Assembly: GCA_012516015.1 (NCBI GenBank)
Contig: JAAYXG010000226.1
Span: 1 to 8,507, forward strand
DNA length: 8,507 nt
Reading direction: 5' to 3'
Origin: Lysobacteraceae bacterium
GTDB taxonomy: Bacteria > Pseudomonadota > Gammaproteobacteria > Steroidobacterales > Steroidobacteraceae
The notes beneath the pieces were generated by a model, which had not been told where the DNA came from, did no database searches, and saw only the letters and a list, made by a program, of their open reading frames with translations. Positions within the stretch are counted from its first letter, which is position 1; every line of letters begins with the position of its first letter. The position numbers and the translations under genes were made by a program. Of this stretch, positions 1 to 7,419 are shown one piece after another.

Positions 1-214
1 GCGTCATGCGGTCGAGGCGTTCGGCTCCGGCGCACAGTGGTTCGCGGATCTCGATGCCTTGATTGCGGATGCGCGCGGCTCACTTCACGAAGGGGTCGTC
101 GTGCTCATCAAGGGCTCGCGCGCGAACAAGCTCGAACGCGTCGCCGCAGCGCTAGCAAGTGAAACAACGCAAACGAACAGCCCAAGCCCCAAGCCCCAAG
201 CCCCGCGCCCGTAG
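1..214 (+). CDS. murF: MurF, C-terminal end (UDP-MurNAc-tripeptide--D-Ala-D-Ala ligase), 5' truncated by window
   Basis: This is the last 70 codons of a reading frame that enters from the left (first full codon at position 2) and stops at TAG 212-214. MurF is the cytoplasmic ATP-dependent ligase that adds D-Ala-D-Ala to UDP-MurNAc-tripeptide. The visible piece matches the end of its C-terminal Mur-ligase domain: a helix reading [14 protein letters not shown], then the strand and loop [15 protein letters not shown], which corresponds to the family's KGSR block, then a final helix ending near ALAS. About 18 further residues ([18 protein letters not shown]) follow. They are Pro/Ser/Lys-rich and encoded largely by a CCCAAGC heptamer repeat, so they look like an acquired tail and not part of the fold. 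The ATP-binding and central domains lie outside the window. The position directly before mraY supports the call, since murF-mraY is a standard dcw order. Confidence 0.9.
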   Translation, partial: RHAVEAFGSGAQWFADLDALIADARGSLHEGVVVLIKGSRANKLERVAAALASETTQTNSPSPKPQAPRP

Positions 215-215
215 C
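181..215 (+). repeat. CCCNNGC heptamer array at murF/mraY junction
   Basis: Perfect 7-bp units CCCAAGC occur at 181-187, 188-194 and 195-201, followed by CCCGCGC at 202-208 and the weaker CCGTAGC at 209-215. The C runs at 181-183, 187-190, 194-197, 201-204 and 208-210 are separated by exactly 3 nt, so the minus strand fits a canonical G-quadruplex pattern (four or more runs of at least three G with short loops). The array encodes the Pro-rich end of MurF, and its last unit supplies the murF stop codon. The same CCCNNGC family recurs before ddlB (7373-7397). Confidence 0.85.
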
Positions 216-219
216 ACCC

Positions 220-1302
220 GTGCTCTATTACCTTACGCAACGCCTGACCGACGTCGAATCCGCGTTTCGCGTGTTCGGCTACTTGACGCTGCGCGCGATT
301 CTCGCGGCGCTGACGGCGCTCATCATTTCGTTGATCGTCGGTCCCTGGATGATTCGTGCGTTGTCGACGAATCAGATCGGTCAGCGCGTGCGCGACGACG
401 GGCCGAAGACGCATCTGCCGAAGGCCGGTACGCCCACGATGGGCGGTGCGCTCATTCTCGTCGCGATGTGCGCGAGCACGCTCCTGTGGGCGGATCTGAC
501 GAATCGTTTCGTCTGGATCGTGCTGCTCACGACGATTGCGTTCGGGCTCATCGGGTTTTGGGACGACTATCTGAAGCTCGTGGTCGGCAACAGTCGCGGA
601 CTCATCGCGCGCTACAAATATTTCTGGCAATCGGTCGCGGGACTCGCGTGCGCCATCGCGCTCTATGTCACCGCGAAGTCGCCGGCGGAGCTCGCGCTGC
701 ACGTTCCCTTCTTCAAATCGGTCGCAGTCCCGCTCGGGCTCGGCTACATCGTCATCACGTATTTCGTCATCGTCGGCATGAGCAATGCGGTCAATCTCAC
801 GGACGGACTCGACGGGCTCGCGATCATGCCTGCGGTCTTGGTGGGCGGCGCTCTGGGGGTGTTTGCTTATGCAACGGGCAATGCGATCTTCTCGGATTAT
901 CTCGGCATACCTTTTATCGAAGGAACCGGTGAAATCTTGGTGTTCTGCGCGACGCTGGTGGGCGCTGGACTCGGATTTCTTTGGTTCAACACATATCCAG
1001 CGCAAGTGTTCATGGGTGATATTGGCGCGCTCGCGATCGGTGCGGCATTAGGCGTCGTTGGCGTCATCGTTCGACAAGAAATCGTGCTGTTCGTGATGAG
1101 CGGCGTGTTCATCATGGAGACGGTTTCGGTGATGCTGCAAGTGGCGAGCTTCAAGCTCACCGGCAAGCGCATCTTCCGCATGGCGCCGATTCATCATCAC
1201 TTCGAGCTCAAGGGTTGGGCGGAGCCGAAAGTCATCGTGCGCTTTTGGATCCTCTCGGTGATTCTCGTTCTCGTCGGTCTTGCGACCCTGAAGGTGCGAT
1301 GA
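220..1302 (+). CDS. mraY: MraY, phospho-MurNAc-pentapeptide translocase (lipid I synthase)
   Basis: Integral membrane enzyme that moves phospho-MurNAc-pentapeptide from UDP to undecaprenyl phosphate, giving lipid I and UMP. The product is 360 aa, the same length as E. coli MraY, with about ten hydrophobic segments (roughly 22-42, 72-90, 97-114, 134-152, 170-186, 196-218, 238-256, 263-282, 287-310, 338-358). The conserved catalytic positions are present: D115-D116 in FWDDY, the [10 protein letters not shown] block at 192-201, D267 in FMGDIG, and the histidine triad H325-H327 in APIHHHFEL. The start is GTG at 220. It is the first possible start after an in-frame TGA at 160-162, and the protein aligns to the family from residue 1. 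No Shine-Dalgarno sequence is visible upstream, where the heptamer array lies, so initiation may depend on ribosomes finishing murF 5 nt earlier. The 3' end overlaps murD by ATGA. Confidence 0.97.
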   Translation: MLYYLTQRLTDVESAFRVFGYLTLRAILAALTALIISLIVGPWMIRALSTNQIGQRVRDDGPKTHLPKAGTPTMGGALILVAMCASTLLWADLTNRFVWIVLLTTIAFGLIGFWDDYLKLVVGNSRGLIARYKYFWQSVAGLACAIALYVTAKSPAELALHVPFFKSVAVPLGLGYIVITYFVIVGMSNAVNLTDGLDGLAIMPAVLVGGALGVFAYATGNAIFSDYLGIPFIEGTGEILVFCATLVGAGLGFLWFNTYPAQVFMGDIGALAIGAALGVVGVIVRQEIVLFVMSGVFIMETVSVMLQVASFKLTGKRIFRMAPIHHHFELKGWAEPKVIVRFWILSVILVLVGLATLKVR

Positions 1303-2672
1303 ACGTGGCACTCGAACGCGCATCGCCGCGACTCGCCTCTCACGCCGCGCACGGCCGCGCCGTCGTCGTAGGCCTCGGTCGCACGGGCTTGTCCTGCGCT
1401 CGCTTCCTGCGCGCGCGCGGCGTCGAGTTCGCCGTCACCGACAATCGAGCGGCGCCGCCCGAAGCCGCTGCGCTCAAGCAGCTCGCTCCCGAGACGGAAA
1501 CGCGTTTCGGCGAGTTCGATTCGACGCTGCTCGAAGGCGCTTCGCAGATCATCGTGTCTCCGGGCGTCTCCGTGCGCGAGCCGTTCGTCGCGCGCGCGGC
1601 AGAGCGAGGATTGCCGATCGTCGGAGACATCGAGCTCTTCGCGCGCGAAGCGCGCGCGCCGGTCGCGGCGATCACCGGTACGAACGGCAAGAGCACGGTG
1701 ACGACGCTCGTCGCGCGCATGGCCGAGCGAAGCGGACGCCGCACCCTCGCGGGCGGCAATCTCGGCCGGCCTGCGCTCGATCTATTGCAGGACGACGTAC
1801 CGGATCTCTACGTGCTCGAGCTCTCCAGCTTTCAATTGGAGACGACGCAGTCGCTGCATGCGCGTGCGGCGACCGTGCTCAACGTAACGTCGGATCACAT
1901 GGATCGTTACGCCTCGATGGCAGAGTACGCGGCGGCGAAGGCGCGCGTCTTCCGCGCGAGCGACTGTGTCGTCGTGAATCTCGACGATCCCCTCGTGCGC
2001 ACGATGCCCGCCGCGAATGCGCGCGTGCTCCGCTTCAGCCGCAGCGAGCAGCCGACCGCCGACTACTTCATTCGCGAGCGCGGCGGCGAGATGCTCTTGA
2101 TGCGTCGGGGCGAGACGCTCGTCAGCATGTCTTCGCTCAAGATCGCGGGGCTGCACAACGCGCTCAATGCGCTCGCCGCGCTCGCGCTCGGCGAGGCGCT
2201 CGAGCTCGACCAGGCGGCGTGCATCGAGTCGCTCGCAGCGTTCGAGGGGCTGCCGCATCGTTCGCAGTGGGTCGGCGACATCGCGGACGTGCGCTATGTC
2301 GACGATTCCAAGGGCACGAACGTCGGCGCGACGATCGCTGCCGTCGCCGGGATGCCCGGATCGCTCGTGCTCATCGCGGGCGGGCAGGGCAAAGGCCAGG
2401 ATTTCGCGCCGCTCGCGAACGCGTTTCGCGGCAAGGTGCGACATGTCGTGCTCATTGGACAGGACGCGAAGGCGATCGCCGATGCGCTCGAGGGCGTCGC
2501 TACGCACGAATTCGCGAGCGACATGCGCGATGCCGTGCAGCGCGCTGCATCGGCGGCCAAGCCGGGCGAGACGGTCTTGCTCTCGCCTGCCTGCGCGAGC
2601 CTGGACATGTTCCGCGACTACGCGCATCGCGGCGAGGAGTTCGCGCGTGAGGTCAGGAGGCTGCAAGCATGA
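1299..2672 (+). CDS. murD: MurD, UDP-MurNAc-L-Ala--D-Glu ligase
   Basis: Cytoplasmic ATP-dependent ligase adding D-glutamate to UDP-MurNAc-L-Ala. The 457-aa product has three domains. The N-terminal Rossmann-like UDP-binding part carries [10 protein letters not shown] at about 23-32. The central ATPase domain has the P-loop GTNGKST at 127-133, ELSSFQLE at 174-181, [10 protein letters not shown] with the metal-ligand-type His at 200, and K214 in AAAKARVF, the position of the carbamylated lysine. The C-terminal domain has [11 protein letters not shown] from 284, DDSKGTN at 335-341 and [11 protein letters not shown] at about 428-438. The start at 1299 gives an ATGA overlap with mraY and has AAGGTG at 1291-1296 just upstream. 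The frame is open further upstream, but that part lies inside mraY and is not MurD-like. E. coli MurD is about 20 residues shorter; the extra length includes the N-terminal segment before GRAVVVGLG. Confidence 0.97.
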   Translation: MNVALERASPRLASHAAHGRAVVVGLGRTGLSCARFLRARGVEFAVTDNRAAPPEAAALKQLAPETETRFGEFDSTLLEGASQIIVSPGVSVREPFVARAAERGLPIVGDIELFAREARAPVAAITGTNGKSTVTTLVARMAERSGRRTLAGGNLGRPALDLLQDDVPDLYVLELSSFQLETTQSLHARAATVLNVTSDHMDRYASMAEYAAAKARVFRASDCVVVNLDDPLVRTMPAANARVLRFSRSEQPTADYFIRERGGEMLLMRRGETLVSMSSLKIAGLHNALNALAALALGEALELDQAACIESLAAFEGLPHRSQWVGDIADVRYVDDSKGTNVGATIAAVAGMPGSLVLIAGGQGKGQDFAPLANAFRGKVRHVVLIGQDAKAIADALEGVATHEFASDMRDAVQRAASAAKPGETVLLSPACASLDMFRDYAHRGEEFAREVRRLQA

Positions 2673-3853
2673 GCGCCGCCGCCTTGGCCTTTGCCCGATC
2701 CAGTGCGCGTCCGCGCAGATTCTCGTTCGATCCGGTGTTGCTTGCGACGGTCGGCTTCATCTTGCTGCTCGGTCTCGTGATGATGACCTCGGCGTCGATC
2801 GCGATCGCGGATCGTCTCGCGCAGGAGCCGCTTTACTACCTCGAGCGCCAGGCGATCGGCGTCGCGCTGGGGATCGTCGCGGCCGCGCTCGCCATGATGA
2901 TCCCGACGCAGGCATGGGAGCGCTTGGCGATTCCGCTCCTGCTGCTCGCGTTCGTCTTCCTCGTGATCGTGCTCATCCCCGGCATCGGACACGAAGTGAA
3001 CGGCAGCCGCCGCTGGCTGCGTCTCGGCACGATGAGCTTCCAAGCCTCCGAGCTTGCGCGCGTGCTCTTGCTCGTCTACCTCGCGAGCTACATCGTGCGC
3101 CGCCAAGCGGAGCTGAAAGAAAGCATTCATGGCTTCTTGAAGCCGCTCGGAATTCTGATCGCAGCCGGCGGGCTGCTGCTGATCGAGCCGGATTTCGGCG
3201 CGGCAACCGTGCTCATGGCGACGGGTCTCGGCGTGTTGTTCGTCGCGGGCGTGAAGCTGCGCCACTTCATCGCGCTCGTTGCGTTGGCTGCGGGCGGACT
3301 CGCGCTCATCGCGGTGACTTCGGCGTATCGCTTGAAACGACTCACGGCTTTTCTCGATCCGTGGGCGGACCCTTTCAACACGGGCTTTCAATTGACGCAA
3401 TCGCTGATTGCCATCGGTCGCGGCGAGCTGTTCGGCGTCGGACTCGGCTCGAGCGTGCAAAAACTGTTCTATCTGCCCGAGGCGCACACGGACTTCGTCT
3501 TTGCCGTGCTTGCGGAAGAGCTCGGTCTCGTCGGCGTGTTGCTGAGCCTGTCTTTGTTCATCGTGCTCGCGTGGCGCGCGTTTCACATCTCGCAGCTCGC
3601 GGCGCAAGCCGGGCTCGCGTTTCAAGCATATTGCGCGGCCGGTTTCGGCATCTGGCTCGGTCTTCAGACGTTCATCAACATCGGCGTGAACATGGGCATT
3701 CTGCCGACGAAAGGCCTCACGCTGCCGCTCATGTCGTACGGCGGCTCGAGCATGCTCGTCACGTTGGGCTGGCTCGGGCTCTTGATGCGCATTTATCACG
3801 AGGCGAGCACCGCCGGCCGTTTGGCCGTGCCGAGACGGGGGCGCGAGGCATGA
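2669..3853 (+). CDS. ftsW: FtsW, septal SEDS peptidoglycan glycosyltransferase
   Basis: SEDS-family membrane protein that polymerises lipid II at the division septum with its partner class B PBP (FtsI). The 394-aa product has a short basic cytoplasmic N-terminus (about 1-20) and ten hydrophobic segments (roughly 22-42, 58-78, 86-105, 127-143, 158-175, 178-195, 198-217, 278-300, 312-335, 355-374). Family motifs are [10 protein letters not shown] (111-120), FQASELARV (124-132), EPDFGAA (173-179), [10 protein letters not shown] (236-245), and [17 protein letters not shown] (270-286), in which D275 occupies the catalytic aspartate position of the SEDS enzymes. The C-terminal block contains [17 protein letters not shown] (345-361). 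Location between murD and murG identifies it as FtsW and not RodA. The start is set by AGGAGG at 2655-2660, 8 nt before an ATG that overlaps the murD stop as ATGA. Confidence 0.96.
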   Translation: MSAAALAFARSSARPRRFSFDPVLLATVGFILLLGLVMMTSASIAIADRLAQEPLYYLERQAIGVALGIVAAALAMMIPTQAWERLAIPLLLLAFVFLVIVLIPGIGHEVNGSRRWLRLGTMSFQASELARVLLLVYLASYIVRRQAELKESIHGFLKPLGILIAAGGLLLIEPDFGAATVLMATGLGVLFVAGVKLRHFIALVALAAGGLALIAVTSAYRLKRLTAFLDPWADPFNTGFQLTQSLIAIGRGELFGVGLGSSVQKLFYLPEAHTDFVFAVLAEELGLVGVLLSLSLFIVLAWRAFHISQLAAQAGLAFQAYCAAGFGIWLGLQTFINIGVNMGILPTKGLTLPLMSYGGSSMLVTLGWLGLLMRIYHEASTAGRLAVPRRGREA

Positions 3854-4941
3854 AGCGCGGCACCGTTCTCATCATGGCGGGCGGTACGGGCGGGCACATC
3901 TTCCCCGCGCTCGCGGCCGCGCGTGTCTTGCGCGAGCGCGGCTTCGAGCCGGTGTGGCTCGGTACGCAACGCGGCCTCGAAGCGAAGCTCGTTCCGCCGC
4001 AGCAAATCGAAATCGAATGGATCAGCGTCAGCGGGCTTCGCGGCAAAGGCATCGGCACTTGGTTCGCGGCGCCGTTCAAGTTGTCGCTCGCGCTGTGGCA
4101 GAGCTTGAAGGTCATGCGTCGGCGCCGACCGGCCGTCGTACTCGGCGCAGGCGGTTTCGTGTCGGGCCCCGGCGGCCTCGCGGCGTGGCTCACGCGTCGG
4201 CCGCTCGTGATTCACGAACAGAATGCCGTCGCCGGCATGACGAACCGCATGCTCGCTTGCTTCGCTCGCAGCGTGCTCGAAGCGTTTCCCGCAAGCTTTC
4301 CGCCACATGCGAAGGCGCAACGCGTCGGCAACCCGGTGCGGCGCGAGATCGCGGCGATCGCGCCGCCCGCGCAGCGCTTCGCCGAGCGCTCGGGTCGGCT
4401 TCGCGTGTTGATCTTCGGCGGCAGTCAAGGCGCGGCCCGTCTCAATGCGGTCGTGCCCGCCGCGTTCGCGATGATCGATGCGGCAGAGCGGCCCGCGATC
4501 ATTCATCAGGCCGGCGAGCGTCACCTCGATGTCGCGCGAGAGATGTACGCGAAGCACGGCGTTCAAGCCGACGTGCGTGCCTTCATCGACGACATGGCCG
4601 AAGCGTACGCGTGGGCCGATCTAGTCATCTGTCGCGCCGGGGCGCTTACGGTCTCCGAGATCGCAGCCGCAGGATTGGGCGCGGTGTTCGTTCCGTTCGC
4701 GGCCGCCGTCGACGATCACCAAACTCGCAATGCAAAGTTCCTCGTCGACGCCGAAGCCGCCGTGCTCATCCCGGAAGCGGAGCTCACGCCGTTGCGGCTT
4801 TACGAAGTGCTTCGAGGTCTGCTGACGGCGGGGCGCGAGAAGCTTGCGGACATGGCGGCGCGCGCTCGCACGCTCGCGATCACGGATGCGGACGTGCGGC
4901 TTGCCGATGCGTGCATCGACGCGGCGGGAGGTGCGCGATGA
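3850..4941 (+). CDS. murG: MurG, lipid II synthase (UDP-GlcNAc transferase)
   Basis: Peripheral inner-membrane GT-B (GT28) enzyme that transfers GlcNAc from UDP-GlcNAc to lipid I, forming lipid II. The 363-aa product shows the first glycine loop [12 protein letters not shown] (11-22) including H16, a second loop [11 protein letters not shown] (99-109), [15 protein letters not shown] (121-135), then the C-domain glycine loop [11 protein letters not shown] (189-199). The donor-binding region [15 protein letters not shown] (261-275) and DDHQTRNA (288-295) follow. Some relatives have a proline-histidine pair before the AVDDHQT stretch; here it reads [10 protein letters not shown]. The start overlaps the ftsW stop as ATGA (3850-3853). 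Only a weak purine run (GGGGG, 3837-3841) lies upstream, so coupling to ftsW translation is likely. An in-frame upstream extension of this frame is out-of-frame ftsW/murD sequence and was discarded. Confidence 0.97.
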   Translation: MKRGTVLIMAGGTGGHIFPALAAARVLRERGFEPVWLGTQRGLEAKLVPPQQIEIEWISVSGLRGKGIGTWFAAPFKLSLALWQSLKVMRRRRPAVVLGAGGFVSGPGGLAAWLTRRPLVIHEQNAVAGMTNRMLACFARSVLEAFPASFPPHAKAQRVGNPVRREIAAIAPPAQRFAERSGRLRVLIFGGSQGAARLNAVVPAAFAMIDAAERPAIIHQAGERHLDVAREMYAKHGVQADVRAFIDDMAEAYAWADLVICRAGALTVSEIAAAGLGAVFVPFAAAVDDHQTRNAKFLVDAEAAVLIPEAELTPLRLYEVLRGLLTAGREKLADMAARARTLAITDADVRLADACIDAAGGAR

Positions 4942-6356
4942 AAGATCGCATGCGCCGCATCAACTGCATTCATTTCGTCGGTATCGGCGGCTCTGGGATG
5001 AGCGGCATCGCCGAAGTGTTGTTGAACCTCGGCTATCAAGTGCAAGGAAGCGACTTGAGGGCCAATCCGGTGAACCACCGCCTGGAGCGGCTCGGCGCGA
5101 AGATTCGCTTCGGGCACGCGGCCGAGAACATCGACGGGGCGGATGTGCTCGTGGTCTCGACGGCGGTGCGCGCCGATAACCCCGAAGTGCTCGAAGCGCA
5201 GACGCGCCGCGTACCGGTCGTGCAGCGCGCGCAGATGCTCGCGGAGCTGATGCGTTTTCGCTATGCCATTGCCGTCGCGGGTACGCACGGCAAGACGACG
5301 ACGACGAGCATGGTCGCGTCCGTGCTCGCCGAAGGCGGGCTCGATCCGACGTTCGTCATCGGCGGACGCTTGAAGAGCGCGGATTGCAACGCGCGGCTCG
5401 GCACCGGCAAGTATCTCGTCGCCGAAGCGGATGAGAGCGACGCTTCGTTCATTCACTTGCAGCCGATGATCGCGATCGTCACGAACGTCGACAACGATCA
5501 CTTGGGCACGCACGAAGGCGACTTCGAGCGCTTGAAGCAGAGCTTCGTCGACTTTCTGCACAATCTGCCGTTCTACGGGCTCGCGGTCATCTGCAGCGAC
5601 GATCCGGTCGCCGCGAGTTTGATGCCGCAGGTCGCGCGGCCGATCGTGACGTACGGCATCGATACATCCGCGGACGTTCGCGCCGTGAACATCGTCCGCG
5701 ACGGTATGCGTTCACGCTTCGACGTCGAACGTGCCGGCGCATCGCCGCTTACCGTGCAGTTGAATCTGCCCGGCACGCACAATGTGCTCAACGCGCTCGC
5801 CGCCATCGCCGTGGGTACGGAGTTGAAGGTCTCCGATGAGGCGATTCAAACGGCGCTCGCGAGCTTCCACGGCGTCGATCGGCGACTCCAACAGTATGGC
5901 GATGTGGAGACGAGCGCCGGTCGTGTCACGCTCATCGATGACTACGGACATCACCCGACGGAAATCGCGGCGACGCTCGAAGCGATTCGCCAGGGATGGG
6001 CGGGGCGGCGGATCGTGCTCGTGTTCCAACCGCATCGCTACACGCGAACGCGGGACTTGCTCGACGATTTCGCGCGTGTGCTGGCGGGCGTCGATGCGCT
6101 CATCGTCACCGAAGTCTATGCGGCCGGCGAAACGCCGATCGTGGGTGCCGATGGCAAAGCCATCTGCCGAGCCGTCCGCACGCACCATCGCGTCGAGCCG
6201 CTCTATCTCGAGCGCATCGACGAGTTGCCGAGCGCGTTGCTGCGAATCGCGCGCGATGGCGACGTCGTCGTCACGATGGGTGCGGGCAGCATAGGTGCGA
6301 TCGCGTCCGAGTTGCCGCGCGCATTGGTTGCGGCTTCCGCAGGAGGGCGGGCATGA
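4938..6356 (+). CDS. murC: MurC, UDP-MurNAc--L-alanine ligase
   Basis: Cytoplasmic ATP-dependent ligase that attaches L-Ala to UDP-MurNAc, the first amino-acid step. The 472-aa product has an N-terminal Rossmann domain with [18 protein letters not shown] (11-28) and GSDL (37-40). The ATPase domain has the P-loop GTHGKTTTT (115-123), [10 protein letters not shown] (162-171) and the [14 protein letters not shown] stretch (183-196). The C-terminal domain has [12 protein letters not shown] (278-289), GVDRRLQ (312-318), DDYGHHPTE (334-342) and [12 protein letters not shown] (363-374). GGGAGG at 4926-4931, 6 nt before the ATG, and the ATGA overlap with murG fix the start. A second in-frame ATG at codon 5 is less well placed. 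GVDRRL differs from the RRF form I expect in E. coli and Pseudomonas; otherwise the sequence is ordinary. Confidence 0.97.
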   Translation: MKDRMRRINCIHFVGIGGSGMSGIAEVLLNLGYQVQGSDLRANPVNHRLERLGAKIRFGHAAENIDGADVLVVSTAVRADNPEVLEAQTRRVPVVQRAQMLAELMRFRYAIAVAGTHGKTTTTSMVASVLAEGGLDPTFVIGGRLKSADCNARLGTGKYLVAEADESDASFIHLQPMIAIVTNVDNDHLGTHEGDFERLKQSFVDFLHNLPFYGLAVICSDDPVAASLMPQVARPIVTYGIDTSADVRAVNIVRDGMRSRFDVERAGASPLTVQLNLPGTHNVLNALAAIAVGTELKVSDEAIQTALASFHGVDRRLQQYGDVETSAGRVTLIDDYGHHPTEIAATLEAIRQGWAGRRIVLVFQPHRYTRTRDLLDDFARVLAGVDALIVTEVYAAGETPIVGADGKAICRAVRTHHRVEPLYLERIDELPSALLRIARDGDVVVTMGAGSIGAIASELPRALVAASAGGRA

Positions 6357-7249
6357 ACGCGCTCGCGCTGCCGCCGGATTTCGAAGGTCGCGTGCGTCGG
6401 CAGGAGCCGATGTCGCGCCATACCTCGTGGCGCGTTGGCGGACCTGCGGAAGTGTTCTTCACGCCGAAGGACGCGGACGATCTTGCGCGCTTCATTCGCG
6501 GGCTCGATGCCGATACGCCCGTTCTTTGGATCGGCCTCGGCAGCAACCTGCTCGTGCGCGACGGCGGGATTCGCGGCGCCGTGATCGATACGCACGGCGT
6601 CTTCGCCGAGCTCGAGCGTCTCGGCGACGAGGAGGTTTACTGCGGCAGCGGCGTCGCATGCGCAAAGCTCGCGAAGCAATGCGTCAAATGGGGCCTCGGG
6701 CCCGCAGAGTTCTTCGCCGGCATTCCGGGGACGCTGGGCGGTGCGCTTGCCATGAACGCAGGCGCCTTCGGCGGCGAAACCTGGAATCACGTGATCTCGG
6801 TGGCAACGCTCGATCGGCAGGGCGTGCGTCGAGAGCGTCCCGCATCCGACTATTCCGTCGGCTATCGGCACGTGCAAGGTCCGGCGGACGAATGGTTTCT
6901 CGGCGCGCGTCTGCGCTTCGAGCCGCGACCGGACGTGAGCAGCGAAGACATTCGTGTCTTGCTCGCACGCCGCAAGGCGTCCCAACCGATCGGCGAGTGG
7001 TCGTGCGGTTCCGTGTTCACGAATCCGCCGGGCGACCATGCCGCGCGGCTGATCGAATCCTGCGGGCTCAAGGGTTTCCGCATCGGCGGTGCGCGCGTGT
7101 CGGAGATGCATGCGAATTTCATCGTGAACGACGGCACCGCCACCGCCACGGATATCGAACGGCTGATCGCGCACGTGATGCGCACGGTCAAGGAGCGGCA
7201 CGGCATCGAGCTGAAGCCCGAAGTGAGAATCGTGGGAGAAGCGCGATGA
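6353..7249 (+). CDS. murB: MurB, UDP-N-acetylenolpyruvoylglucosamine reductase, type II-like
   Basis: FAD- and NADPH-dependent cytoplasmic enzyme that reduces enolpyruvyl-UDP-GlcNAc to UDP-MurNAc, the substrate of the adjacent MurC. The 298-aa product has the FAD-binding part with [14 protein letters not shown] (23-36), [13 protein letters not shown] (60-72) and [22 protein letters not shown], starting at 120. Y171-less E. coli-style features are absent: the region around YR (171-172) reads [12 protein letters not shown], without the SxF-containing segment of E. coli MurB. The C-terminal half has [11 protein letters not shown] (217-227) with the proton-donor serine position at 220, [23 protein letters not shown] (from 238), and [10 protein letters not shown] (287-296) with the conserved glutamate at 290. 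This pattern and the length fit type II MurB (S. aureus-like), not the longer E. coli type I. AGGAGG at 6341-6346 and an ATGA overlap with murC set the start. The stop also lies in an ATGA (7246-7249). Confidence 0.95.
   Translation: MNALALPPDFEGRVRRQEPMSRHTSWRVGGPAEVFFTPKDADDLARFIRGLDADTPVLWIGLGSNLLVRDGGIRGAVIDTHGVFAELERLGDEEVYCGSGVACAKLAKQCVKWGLGPAEFFAGIPGTLGGALAMNAGAFGGETWNHVISVATLDRQGVRRERPASDYSVGYRHVQGPADEWFLGARLRFEPRPDVSSEDIRVLLARRKASQPIGEWSCGSVFTNPPGDHAARLIESCGLKGFRIGGARVSEMHANFIVNDGTATATDIERLIAHVMRTVKERHGIELKPEVRIVGEAR
7234..7238 (+). promoter_or_regulatory. Shine-Dalgarno-like GGGAG at end of murB
   Basis: GGGAG lies 7 nt before the ATG at 7246, which overlaps the murB stop as ATGA. 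This is the arrangement that starts the next gene at the five preceding junctions, but here that ATG does not open ddlB. It may be the relic of ddlB's former start signal, or it may serve the 57-codon frame at 7246. Confidence 0.4.
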
Positions 7250-7419
7250 GGGCGTGGGGCATGGGGCCTGGGGCTCGGGCAAGAGTTGCGAATCGCAACA
7301 CGCGCGTCCGCGCGCGACTGCTTCTTGCTATGGCTGCAGCCTACAGCCCAGAGTCTACAGCCTGCGTTCTGGCCCACGCCCCACGCCCCATGCCCCCTGG
7401 CCTCGGAGTGACCCGATGA
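7246..7419 (+). CDS. Putative 57-aa bridging ORF between murB and ddlB
   Basis: An ATG at 7246 overlapping the murB stop opens a 57-codon frame that runs through the whole gap and ends at TGA 7417-7419, overlapping the ddlB ATG at 7416. Both ends are therefore ATGA overlaps like those elsewhere in this operon, and GGGAG stands 7 nt before the start. The product begins [18 protein letters not shown], is arginine-rich, has a short hydrophobic stretch LLLAMAAAY (25-33) and a Pro-rich end. I do not recognise it. It is encoded by repeat sequence and may have no function as a protein. Its translation could simply carry ribosomes across the gap to ddlB. It could also be chance, because GC-rich sequence keeps frames open. 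Confidence 0.3.
   Translation: MRAWGMGPGARARVANRNTRVRARLLLAMAAAYSPESTACVLAHAPRPMPPGLGVTR
7250..7279 (+). repeat. GGGGNNN heptamer array, candidate G-quadruplex on coding strand
   Basis: Five G runs (7250-7252, 7256-7259, 7263-7266, 7270-7273, 7277-7279) are separated by exactly 3 nt (CGT, CAT, CCT, CTC). This meets the usual G-quadruplex pattern on the + strand, so it would be present in the mRNA immediately after the murB stop. The reverse complement of the unit is the CCCNNGC unit seen in murF and before ddlB. Confidence 0.8.
7285..7299 (+). repeat. Perfect odd palindrome GTTGCGAATCGCAAC
   Basis: GTTGCGA and TCGCAAC are exact reverse complements around a single A, giving a realistic 6-bp stem with a 3-nt loop. 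It is followed by a CG-alternating tract (7301-7306 and 7309-7316) that can form another short hairpin. No T-tract follows, so it is not an intrinsic terminator. It sits in the interval between the two inverted arms. Confidence 0.6.
7335..7397 (+). repeat. Degenerate heptamer array with C runs upstream of ddlB
   Basis: Reading in steps of seven from 7335 gives TGCAGCC, TACAGCC, CAGAGTC, TACAGCC, TGCGTTC, TGGCCCA, CGCCCCA, CGCCCCA and TGCCCCC. The phase is kept while the word drifts from TACAGCC to CGCCCCA. The last part has C runs at 7373-7375, 7379-7382, 7386-7389 and 7393-7397 with 3-nt spacers, a G-quadruplex pattern on the minus strand and the partner of the left G-run arm. GGCTGCAGCC at 7332-7341 is a perfect 10-bp palindrome at its start. 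Confidence 0.7.
7405..7408 (+). promoter_or_regulatory. ddlB ribosome binding site (GGAG)
   Basis: GGAG lies 7 nt before the ATG at 7416 and decides this start over the in-frame GTG at 7254, whose extra 54 codons are repeat-derived. It sits only a few bases after the C-run arm, so folding of the repeat arms could affect its exposure. Confidence 0.75.

Larger units (their letters stand above)
7248..7404 (+). repeat. Inserted-looking short element with inverted G-run/C-run arms
   Basis: This covers nearly all of the only sizeable gap in the operon. The left arm (G runs, 7250-7280) and right arm (C runs, 7372-7397) are complementary: pairing 7256-7280 against 7372-7396 gives 22 matches of 25 by eye, with a 91-nt interval between them. 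The outermost GAGG (7248-7251) and CCTC (7401-7404) are also complementary. The interval holds a short palindrome (7285-7299), a CG-alternating stretch (7301-7316) and CTACAGCC twice (7341-7348, 7355-7362). No transposase or terminator U-tract is present. The layout resembles a small non-autonomous or REP-like element, but I cannot assign a known family. Confidence 0.55.

Noticed and set aside
181..215. CRISPR-like repeat array
   Set aside because: The units are 7 bp, tandem and without spacers; this is a simple repeat. The 7250-7397 repeats are likewise not CRISPR.
85..1005. Long minus-strand open frame opposite mraY
   Set aside because: Arg/Asp/His-rich product with no recognisable fold, fully opposite a strongly supported gene; typical antisense shadow in GC-rich coding DNA. 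The same applies to minus frames at 1782-2666, 2618-3799, 3796-4566, 4800-5561 and 6203-7282.
2167..3849. Plus-strand open frame running into murG, giving a 924-aa product
   Set aside because: The part before 3850 is out-of-frame murD/ftsW sequence of Arg/Ser-rich composition; MurG starts at the ATGA overlap at 3850 and has normal length from there. The upstream extensions of murC (from 3954) and murB (from 5996) were rejected for the same reason.
2669..3853. RodA instead of FtsW
   Set aside because: The [11 protein letters not shown] stretch is shared with RodA, but the murD-murG context and the PEAHTDF form fit FtsW.
7285..7316. Intrinsic transcription terminator between murB and ddlB
   Set aside because: Hairpins are present but no T-tract follows, and ddlB and ftsQ continue as tightly linked genes of the same operon.
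7254..7415. N-terminally extended ddlB starting at GTG 7254
   Set aside because: The extra 54 residues come from the repeat element and match nothing in Ddl proteins; ATG 7416 has GGAG at 7 nt spacing and gives the usual family N-terminus.
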